Source of the DNA: Malassezia japonica
Lineage: Eukaryota > Basidiomycota > Malasseziomycetes > Malasseziales > Malasseziaceae
Reading direction: 5' to 3'
NCBI RefSeq assembly: GCF_029542785.1
Contig: NC_083371.1
Span: 1,178,001-1,242,000, forward strand
Length of the DNA stretch: 64,000 nt
Notes under the pieces: model-generated
Told to the model about the DNA's origin: nothing
The model's database searches: none
Seen by the model: only the letters and a program-made list of their open reading frames with translations
Shown here: one piece after another, positions 30,244-37,596 of the stretch
How positions within the stretch are numbered: position 1 is the first letter of the stretch
How the letters are laid out: each line of letters starts with the position of its first letter
Made by a program: the position numbers and the translations under genes

Positions 30244-30812
30244 ATGCCCAGCGTGCTGGCCGTGTACAGCGCGGTAGCTTTGTGCGGTGCGCTGGTGCTG
30301 CTCGTGGCGGCGATCGGTGCGTGGCAAGACTAATTCAGCGCATGCGCTCATGCACCTCAGCGGCTGGATTGACGCGCACCCTGAAAAAGCACGCCGCCTC
30401 GGCGTGCGCTACGCGCTGGTAGGTCCTTCTTCTGCTGACTCAGGTGAACCTCGCGGCGCTCGCGACCTTTACTGTGCTGGGCTATTTGCCATGGGCGAGC
30501 GCACTACTCTCCCTTTCATCGACCCTGTATACCCTGTGGAGCCTTGCGTGGCGGCGGCAGCCGTCGCTCGTGCTGCTTGGCCTCGCGCTGTGCCTACCGC
30601 TCGGCGCGCACCTCTCGCTTACGTCGCACTACGCGACGGCGCAGGCGGCGTGGGCCGCGCATACCTTTGGCTTCCAAGACGCGCCGCAGCTCCCCCGCGC
30701 GACGCCGCACGAGGTCGTGGCGCTCCTGGGCGGCGTTGTCTGGACGCTGCCCATCTGGCACGGCCTGTGCGTCACGACCGAGAGTCTCGCGCTCCCTACG
30801 CAGTCCACATAA
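30244..30812 (+). CDS. SVP26: Svp26/TEX261-family ER cargo-receptor membrane protein
   Basis: Four-span membrane protein of 173 residues from exons 30244-30316, 30339-30418 and 30444-30812 (introns 22 and 25 nt). The layout matches Svp26/TEX261: a first span (AVALCGALVLLVAAIGA), a short polar loop IDAHPEKARRLGVRYAL, two further spans, the TSHYA motif where the family has NHYFW, and the closing block ATPHEVVALLGGVVWTLPIW, corresponding to the family's FAEVASFFGICVWxIPF. Svp26 packages type II Golgi mannosyltransferases into COPII vesicles. The match is by eye and is weaker in the middle. It shares a 26-bp gap with divergent VPS37 and ends 8 bp before the convergent Myb gene. Confidence 0.68.
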
Positions 30813-30820
30813 CGCATGTT

Positions 30821-33010
30821 CTAACTATATAGCGCCGGTCCTACGCGCCCCCGCGCAAACGCCTGGGGCGAGGAACTGGCGCGGTGGTGTGTGGGATGCG
30901 GCGGCGCGTACCGCGCGTGCGGCGAGGTAAACACTGGCTGCGGCGGCACAGGCACCGGCGCGGCGTGCGCCTGCCCCTCGGCGTCGTAGGACGACGATTC
31001 CGAGGAGCCATGCTCTTCCTCCGGCGGCGGCGGCGGCGCCTCGCGCGTCTCGGCAAACGGCGTGGGGTGCGTCGAGTGTGTCGGGCGCGCCTGGGTGCGC
31101 ACCGGGGTGCGTGCGCCGGTGCTCTTGCTCGGCGATGCGAGGCCGTTGGCGGCCGCCTCCTTGCGCCGCATGAGCAGGTAGCGCTGGCGGCACTGGTGGT
31201 AGGAACGCGTGCCGACCGCCCGCGCGACGTGCTCCCACCGCTGGCCGTGCTCTTTGATGGCCTTGCGCAGCTTTGTATCTTCCTCCGCCGACCAGCGTAC
31301 GTAGGGCAAGCGCTTTTCGGGGCTCTGGTTCCCCCCCACGCCCCGCGGCTTGACGGCCGACTGGCTCGTCTTGGGCTGCGACACGGGCGTCCAGCTCGGC
31401 TGGTCCAACGAAGGGTGCGACGAGGAGTGCGTGCGGCGGTGGTGCGCCTCGCTCGGCGTCTTTGGGGGGCTGCGCTCGGGCGCCTCGTGTGTCGCAGCCT
31501 GATCGGCAAGCACATCGAGCGCCGACAGGCGGTCCGTGCCGGGTGTGCGCGCATGTCCGGCGTGCTCTTCGATGTCCATCGCCGAGGGCGACACGCGCCG
31601 GCGCTTTGGGCTGCCAAAGACCGGCGCAGACGCCGGCGGAGCTTGCCACGCGGGGCGCGTCGGCGAGGCGCGCGCAGGGGACTCGTAGTGTGTTGACCCC
31701 TCCGAGTGCCGGTAGCCGACGCGCGGCGACGTGTTTTCCGTTTCCGAGCCACGCAGGGACTGCGCGGCGTGCAGCAGCTCGTCGATCCCGCTCAGCGGCG
31801 CGCTGCCCGCCCACTCGCGCGGCGCAAGCGCCTGCTCGTCGGTCACGACGCGGGGGCGCACCGCACTCTTGGGCGTCGTGGGGTACTCGCGCGTGCGGGG
31901 GGTATGCGGCCCGTCCAGCGCGTCCGTCTTGTACTTGGTCGGGGAATTATCCGTGAGCGTCGAGCCCGGCGAGGCGTGGCCGCGCGCCGCGTGCCGCAGC
32001 GTGCGCAGCATGCGCGCGGCGAGCAGGAGGTGCTCCGACTTGGCGTCGCCCATCACCGCTTCGCGGTGGCGGCGCGGCGTGCGCGGCGTGCGGCTCGGCG
32101 CGATCGGCGGCTCGTCGTGCGAGTGGCGGAGGAGCACCGGGCGCAGCGCCTCGAGTTCGGATTCGAGGCGCGCGACCTGCGCTTCCGCGTCGTGCACGCG
32201 CTGGCGGAGGTAGCGCTTATCGGCCAGGAGCTTGTTGCGCTCGGCGGCGGCGGGCGGCGTCGGCGGGGGCCGGCGCTCATCGTCCGGGACGTCGCTTGCA
32301 CGCTGCGGCGTCGTGCGGCGCTCGTCGTCGTGGGTGAGCGAGGCGCGCGAGACCATGTCGCTCAGCATGCGCGACTGGCTCTTGGAGCCGGACAGCTCGA
32401 CCTCGAGGCGCGAGTTGATATCGCGCTCGGCATGCAGCATATGTGAGTAGGAAATGCGCAAGGAAGAGAGGAGAGAGAGCGACGCGAGGCGCGTTACGCG
32501 CACCAGGTGGCGCAGCTTCTCACGCGACTCTTGCTGCTGCTGCACACGCTGCGCCAGGGTCTCGACCATCGTGGTGAGCTCGGCTTGGTGCGGCGAGGGT
32601 GCATTTTCATCGCGGCGGATCGCGGCGAGGCGCTCGAGCATCTCGGACGCGAGGTTATCGGTCTCGGCGCGCTCTGCCGGCGCGTCCGCCTCTTCGAGGT
32701 CCTCGAGCGAAGTGAGCAGCTGCATCTCTTGCTCCATCGTCCCGAGGCCAACCTGCGGAAAGGTAAGGTGCCCTGGTGTCGCGACGCGCTCGGCGTCTGT
32801 ACCGCCGAGTATGGGCGAGGGTGTGCGTGGCGAGTCGGAAGACTGCTCTTCCATGCTCTCGGGCTCACGCGGCGCCTGCATCGGCGCAACAGCCGCGGGG
32901 GGCGCGACGCGTGGCACGGCGTAGATCGGCCACGCAGCGGGCGTGCCCTGCGGCGCCGCACTACTAGGCACGTCGTACAGCCGCGCAGCAGGTGCGTCGC
33001 TCATGTTCAT
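30821..33010 (-). CDS. Myb/SANT-domain protein, mostly disordered
   Basis: Protein of 729 residues with no introns. A single Myb/SANT domain lies at about 570-615: YVRWSAEEDTKLRKAIKEHGQRWEHVARAVGTRSYHQCRQRYLLMR, with the regularly spaced tryptophans and the terminal RYL. Upstream are a leucine-rich helix (TMVETLAQRVQQQQESREKLRHLVRV) and a basic coiled coil (NKLLADKRYLRQRVHDAEAQVARLESELEALR). A conserved-looking patch RLSALDVLADQA and basic RRRVSPS precede the SANT domain. Long Pro/Ser/Thr-rich stretches with many TP/SP sites suggest cyclin-dependent or MAP kinase targets. The start is the first ATG (MNMSDAPAARLYDVP); the frame further up begins with TTG. A transcription or chromatin role is likely; the target is unknown. 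Confidence 0.75.
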   Translation of the reverse strand: MNMSDAPAARLYDVPSSAAPQGTPAAWPIYAVPRVAPPAAVAPMQAPREPESMEEQSSDSPRTPSPILGGTDAERVATPGHLTFPQVGLGTMEQEMQLLTSLEDLEEADAPAERAETDNLASEMLERLAAIRRDENAPSPHQAELTTMVETLAQRVQQQQESREKLRHLVRVTRLASLSLLSSLRISYSHMLHAERDINSRLEVELSGSKSQSRMLSDMVSRASLTHDDERRTTPQRASDVPDDERRPPPTPPAAAERNKLLADKRYLRQRVHDAEAQVARLESELEALRPVLLRHSHDEPPIAPSRTPRTPRRHREAVMGDAKSEHLLLAARMLRTLRHAARGHASPGSTLTDNSPTKYKTDALDGPHTPRTREYPTTPKSAVRPRVVTDEQALAPREWAGSAPLSGIDELLHAAQSLRGSETENTSPRVGYRHSEGSTHYESPARASPTRPAWQAPPASAPVFGSPKRRRVSPSAMDIEEHAGHARTPGTDRLSALDVLADQAATHEAPERSPPKTPSEAHHRRTHSSSHPSLDQPSWTPVSQPKTSQSAVKPRGVGGNQSPEKRLPYVRWSAEEDTKLRKAIKEHGQRWEHVARAVGTRSYHQCRQRYLLMRRKEAAANGLASPSKSTGARTPVRTQARPTHSTHPTPFAETREAPPPPPEEEHGSSESSSYDAEGQAHAAPVPVPPQPVFTSPHARYAPPHPTHHRASSSPQAFARGRVGPALYS

Positions 33011-33202
33011 CGAGCGCCAGACTGCGCGTGAACTCCTCGAACGCGGCCGCGGAAAACGCCCGAGGACAACCAACAGCCCACTGTTGGTGTTGGAGTCTAC
33101 AAAGGGTCGCCTACTAGGGTCACCAACATGTTTTGCCGAGCCCTCGTCGAGACGTCACGTGCCAACACGTGGGCGGCGCCGCGGGGCCCTCCGACCGACA
33201 CG

Positions 33203-35692
33203 ATGCCCATGCTGCTGGACATCCAACGGAAGTTCTTCTCGCGCTCGGAGCGTGTGAAGTCCGTCGACTTCCACCCTACCGAGCCGTGGCTGCTGGCTGG
33301 GCTGTACAATGGTACCGTGTTCATTTGGAACTACGAGACGAGCGCGGTGGTCAAGACCTTCGAGGTAGCCGACGTGCCTGTGCGCTGCGTGCGCTTTATT
33401 GCGCGCAAGAACTGGTTTCTTGCCGGCTCGGACGACTACTACCTGAGGTGCTACAACTACAACACGCACGAAAAGGTCATTGCGTTCGAGGCACATCCGG
33501 ACTATGTTCGCAGCATTGCCGTGCACGCGACGCACCCGTACGTGCTCACCGGCGGTGACGACATGACTGTCAAGCTCTGGGACTGGGACAAGAACTGGCG
33601 CCTGATGCAGACCTTTGAGGGACACACGCACTTTATCATGAACCTGTGCTTCAACCCGAAGGACTCGAATTCGTTCGCCTCCGCCTCGCTCGATCGCACC
33701 GTCAAGGTCTGGACGCTCGGCGCGAGCCAGGCCAACTTTACCCTCGAGGCGCACGAGAAGGGCGTGAACTACGTGGACTACTACCACGGCAGCGACAAGC
33801 CCTATATGATCACGACCGGCGACGACAAGACCGTCAAGATCTGGGACTATCTCTCCAAGTCGTGCGTGCAGACGCTCTCGGGCCACTCGTCGATCGTGTC
33901 GTTCGCCATCTTCCACCCCTCGCTCCCGCTGATCATCTCGGGCTCGGAGGACGGGACGGTGAAGCTGTGGCACGCTAATACCTACCGCCTCGAGTCGACG
34001 CTCGACTACGCGCTCGAGCGCGTCTGGTGCATTGCTTACCAAAAGAACAAGAACGATATCGCGCTGGGCTACGACGAGGGCGCAGTCGTCGTCAAGCTCG
34101 GCAAGGAGGAGCCGAGCGTGAGCATGGACGTCAGCGGCAAGGTCGTCTGGGCACGCAACGCCGAGGTCCTCAGCACGAACCTCGCGACACTCACCGACCA
34201 GGAGCTCGTCGACGGCGAGCGCATCCGCATCCAGACGCGCGAGATGGGCAACACGGAAATCTTCCCCCAGCTCCTGCAGCACTCGCCGAACGGCCGCTTT
34301 GTGACGGTGTGCGGCGACGGCGAATATACGATCTACACCGCGCTGGCGTGGCGCAACAAGGCATTTGGCGCCGCGCTCGGCTTTGCGTGGGCCGCCGACT
34401 CCAACACGTACGCGATCCGCGAGAACTCGACGACGCGCGTGCGCCTGTTTAAAAACTTCAAGGAGCAGTCCGGCCTGGTCCTGGTCAACTACGTCGTGGA
34501 GGGCATTGCGGGCGGCGCGCTCTTGGCCGTGATTGGCGTTGGGTTCGTGTGCTTCTACGACTGGAATACGGGCGCAATGGTGCGCCGCATCAACGTCGAG
34601 GCGCGCCAGGTGCTCTGGTCGCAGACGAATCAGCTCGTGGCAATCGCGACCGACGACTCGTACTACGTCCTGCGCTTCAACCGCGAGGCGTACGACGAGT
34701 ACGCCGCGAGCGGCATGGCGTCGGACGACGACGGCTTTGAGGACGCGTTCGAAGTCCTCGCCGAGGTGTCCGAGACCGTGCGCACCGGAAAGTGGACCGG
34801 CGAGTGCTTTGTGTACACCAATGCGGCGAACCGCCTGCAGTACTTTATCGGCGAGCAGGCGTACACCATCCGCCCGCTCGACCACGAGCTGTACGTGCTC
34901 GGGTACCTGCCCCAGCTGAGCCGCGTGTTTGCCGCAGACAAGGATCTGAACGTCTACTCGTTTGCGCTCTCGCTCGCTGTGATTGAGTACCAGACCGCCA
35001 TCTTGCAGCAGGACTTTGCGCACGCCGCCGAGCTCCTGCCGACGATTCCCGCGCAGCAGCGCAACAAGGTGGCCAAGTTCCTAGAGGCACAGGAGATGCA
35101 CGACCTCGCGCTCGACGTCGCTGTCGACGCCGACCACAAGTTCGACCTCGCCGTGTCGCTCGACAAGTTTGACGTGGCGCTTGAGATCGCACGCACGGCG
35201 CCGGCGTCGGGCGCCGAGACGCGCTGGCGCACGATTGGCGACCGCGCCCTCGCGCGCTGGAACGTGGCGTTGGCGCAAGAGTGCTTCGAGATGGCGAACG
35301 ACGTGCACTCGCTCCTGCTCATTGCGACCGCCAAGAAGGACGCCGCGCTTCTGCGGGACGTCGGCCAGAAGGCGCGCGCCAAGGGCGACATGAACCTCGC
35401 TTTTGCCGCCTTCCTTCAGGTCCAGGACGTGGCGCAGTGCATCGAGATCCTGAAGGAGACGAAGCGCTTTGCCGAGGCGGCGCTCTTTGCCCGCACCTAC
35501 GCCCCGAGCCAGGTTCCGGCGCTGGTCCAGAGCTGGAAGCAGGAGTTTGAGGTGCAGCCGAGCCAGAAGCAGCAGCAGATGGGCGCACGCATCGGCGACC
35601 CGAGCCTCGACCCGGCGCTCTTCCCCGAGGGCTGGGACGCGACGCTCGCCCGCGAGGCGAGCCTGCGCCCGCAGGCCAACCTGCTCGACTAG
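33203..35692 (+). CDS. SEC27: COPI coat subunit beta-prime
   Basis: Subunit of the coatomer that coats Golgi-to-ER vesicles and reads dilysine retrieval signals. One exon, 829 residues, the expected size. MPMLLDIQRKFFSRSERVKSVDFHPTEPW opens the first of two beta propellers (repeats KLWDWDKNW, VKVWTLG, VKIWDYLSKSC, VKLWHANTYRLEST). A coatomer WD-associated region and alpha-solenoid follow (NAEVLSTNLATL, LGYLPQLSRVFAADKDL, FAEAALFARTY). An in-frame ATG at 33128 would add 25 residues without family support. The two CACGTG elements at 33156 and 33166 fall in that stretch, so I treat it as promoter or 5' UTR. It converges on GRR1, 17 bp between stops. Confidence 0.94.
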   Translation: MPMLLDIQRKFFSRSERVKSVDFHPTEPWLLAGLYNGTVFIWNYETSAVVKTFEVADVPVRCVRFIARKNWFLAGSDDYYLRCYNYNTHEKVIAFEAHPDYVRSIAVHATHPYVLTGGDDMTVKLWDWDKNWRLMQTFEGHTHFIMNLCFNPKDSNSFASASLDRTVKVWTLGASQANFTLEAHEKGVNYVDYYHGSDKPYMITTGDDKTVKIWDYLSKSCVQTLSGHSSIVSFAIFHPSLPLIISGSEDGTVKLWHANTYRLESTLDYALERVWCIAYQKNKNDIALGYDEGAVVVKLGKEEPSVSMDVSGKVVWARNAEVLSTNLATLTDQELVDGERIRIQTREMGNTEIFPQLLQHSPNGRFVTVCGDGEYTIYTALAWRNKAFGAALGFAWAADSNTYAIRENSTTRVRLFKNFKEQSGLVLVNYVVEGIAGGALLAVIGVGFVCFYDWNTGAMVRRINVEARQVLWSQTNQLVAIATDDSYYVLRFNREAYDEYAASGMASDDDGFEDAFEVLAEVSETVRTGKWTGECFVYTNAANRLQYFIGEQAYTIRPLDHELYVLGYLPQLSRVFAADKDLNVYSFALSLAVIEYQTAILQQDFAHAAELLPTIPAQQRNKVAKFLEAQEMHDLALDVAVDADHKFDLAVSLDKFDVALEIARTAPASGAETRWRTIGDRALARWNVALAQECFEMANDVHSLLLIATAKKDAALLRDVGQKARAKGDMNLAFAAFLQVQDVAQCIEILKETKRFAEAALFARTYAPSQVPALVQSWKQEFEVQPSQKQQQMGARIGDPSLDPALFPEGWDATLAREASLRPQANLLD

Positions 35693-35709
35693 TTGTTTCA
35701 TAGCGTACG

Positions 35710-37512
35710 CTACTTCCTCTGTGCGATGCTACTTTCCAGCGCACGCTGGATATCGGGGTGCAGCGCGCCAAACTGCGCAGCGAGCGTCTCGTCGCTGTAC
35801 ACGCGTGCAAGGTATCGCCGCAGCTCGCCGACGCCCCGGCCACTGTACACGCAGAATGACTGGCGCTGGTGCTGGTTGAACTCCTTCGGGGGCGGACGGC
35901 ACATGCTCTGCAGCTCGTTGTGCCGAAAGGCGGGCACACCGGTCAGACTCAGGTGCGTCAGTCGCGACAGACGCTGCGTCAGCCAGAATACGGCCGGCAC
36001 GCTGATATTTTCGCAATAGGACAGGTGGATGCGCTCGAGGCTCATGTAGCGCTCCACGAGGCTGTAGATGGCCGCATCGGTCAGGTTCGCGACACGCACA
36101 AGCCCGATGCGCCGCAGCTTGGGCAGGTTCGCGGCGAGCACCACGACACTGGCGTCCGTCAGCAGCACACAGCACGCAAGGTCCAAGTACCGGATGCGGG
36201 TGCAGTGGTGCGCCAGGTGAATGATCGCACGGTCGGTCAAGCTGTGTGAGAAGAAAAAAACGTACTGGGTAATGTGGGCCAAGTGCAAGTACTGCAAGTT
36301 GCGCCCGAGTTTGGAAATCGCATAGACACTCTCATCGGTGAGCTGCGCGCACTTGGCCAGCGACAGGTTGCGCAGCTTGGGCGCCTGCGCCACAATGCCA
36401 CGTACCGTCTCGTCGGTGAGGTGCACGCAGTTGGTAAGGTCGAGGATGCGCAGCTGCTCGCACACCGGGAACACGCGGGGGTTCGCCAGCAGCGTCGGCG
36501 CACTGCCCAGCTCGGCCACCGGGGGATTCCGCTGCAGGTCCTCCAGCAGGGCCGGCGTGGGAAACGCACGGTCGGTCAGGGCGACACAGTGCGCGAGCTT
36601 CAGCTCACGAAGGAGCGTCGGCTGCAGCCACACCTCGCGCACGCTCGTGTCTTGGATGCGGGGGCAGCCCACAAAGTCGGCCTCGAGCAGGATGGGGCAG
36701 CACCGGATGAGCTGCACAAACGCACGGCCGTCGATATCCTCACACGTCCCCAGCTTGATGCGGCGCAGCGAGCGGCACTGCTGCGCGAGCTGCACAACGC
36801 CGTCCGAGGTAACCTGCTTGCACCCCGACAGATTCGCGCCTTGCAGCCGGGTGCAGTGCTTGGCGAGCACATGCAGCGTGGCGTCCGTCAACTGTACGAC
36901 GCCGCTCAGGTCGACGGCGACGAGCTGCGGCGTCTGACTCAGGACACGTGCAAGCGTCGCATCAGTTACCTGCGAGCATCCAGCAAGCGTCAGGCGCTCG
37001 AGGCGGTGACACAGGTCCATACGGCCAAAGAGCTGGTCGTCCAAATCGCCGGCCAGCAGGCTAAAGTTGAGGCGCCGCACGTACGACGCGTACGGAAACG
37101 AGGCATCCGGCTGGATCATCACATGAATCAACTTAAACAGCGATGAAAGCTTGTGGAAAGACGGCCGGTGCCACAGCAGCTGTACGCCGCACACGCACCA
37201 CCGGCGACACACGAGCAGGCACGCCTGCAGGTCCTGCTGCGATCCCATTACATATCGGAACACATGCAGCAGAATTTCATGAGGGAGGTCTGCATACGAC
37301 GAAGTTGGCTGCCACGGCGCCTGCGCCTCAGCATCAGCTGCGTCAGAAAGCATCTCTTGTGTATTATGCAGATCGTAAAATTCGTCCTGCATCGTCTCCG
37401 AGCCGGAGCTCGCAGTGGGCGACGCAGGCGGCGTAGACTGCGCAGATGTATCGTGCAATCCAACGCCAAGCTCTGGAATCATGCCCGGCATCGCGCCGGG
37501 CGGAAAACTCAT
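35710..37512 (-). CDS. GRR1: F-box/leucine-rich-repeat protein Grr1
   Basis: Substrate receptor of an SCF ubiquitin ligase that targets cyclins and nutrient-signalling proteins. It has 592 residues after removing a 24-nt intron at 36242-36265. An F-box (about 65-110) reads YADLPHEILLHVFRYVMG ... CLLVCRRWCVCGVQLLW. At least twelve cysteine-containing leucine-rich repeats follow, for example LERLTLAGCSQVTDATL, LVAVDLSGVVQLTDATL, LRIKLG-type and IRYLDLACCVLLTDASV. The intron is inferred because splicing turns an odd HITQYVFFFSHSLTD into the regular repeat HITHLTDRAI. Both versions keep the frame, so retention would insert eight residues in one repeat. The start is the first ATG (MSFPPGAMPGM); upstream the frame begins with GTG. 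Confidence 0.9.
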   Translation of the reverse strand: MSFPPGAMPGMIPELGVGLHDTSAQSTPPASPTASSGSETMQDEFYDLHNTQEMLSDAADAEAQAPWQPTSSYADLPHEILLHVFRYVMGSQQDLQACLLVCRRWCVCGVQLLWHRPSFHKLSSLFKLIHVMIQPDASFPYASYVRRLNFSLLAGDLDDQLFGRMDLCHRLERLTLAGCSQVTDATLARVLSQTPQLVAVDLSGVVQLTDATLHVLAKHCTRLQGANLSGCKQVTSDGVVQLAQQCRSLRRIKLGTCEDIDGRAFVQLIRCCPILLEADFVGCPRIQDTSVREVWLQPTLLRELKLAHCVALTDRAFPTPALLEDLQRNPPVAELGSAPTLLANPRVFPVCEQLRILDLTNCVHLTDETVRGIVAQAPKLRNLSLAKCAQLTDESVYAISKLGRNLQYLHLAHITQYVFFFSHSLTDRAIIHLAHHCTRIRYLDLACCVLLTDASVVVLAANLPKLRRIGLVRVANLTDAAIYSLVERYMSLERIHLSYCENISVPAVFWLTQRLSRLTHLSLTGVPAFRHNELQSMCRPPPKEFNQHQRQSFCVYSGRGVGELRRYLARVYSDETLAAQFGALHPDIQRALESSIAQRK

Positions 37513-37596
37513 CACAGAAGGCGTCGAGGCAAACGCACGCACCCCACGCCAAGGCGTAACGAAAGCCTCCGGGTTCCTTTGCTGACTAAATAGAAA

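Noticed and set aside
33128..33202. 25-residue N-terminal extension of SEC27 from an upstream ATG
   Set aside because: The family begins at the MPMLLDIQRK equivalent, and the stretch contains two CACGTG elements typical of promoters here. It is not fully excluded.
33155..35023. 622-codon minus-strand frame
   Set aside because: It lies opposite SEC27 and shows no domain; it is codon-bias shadow.
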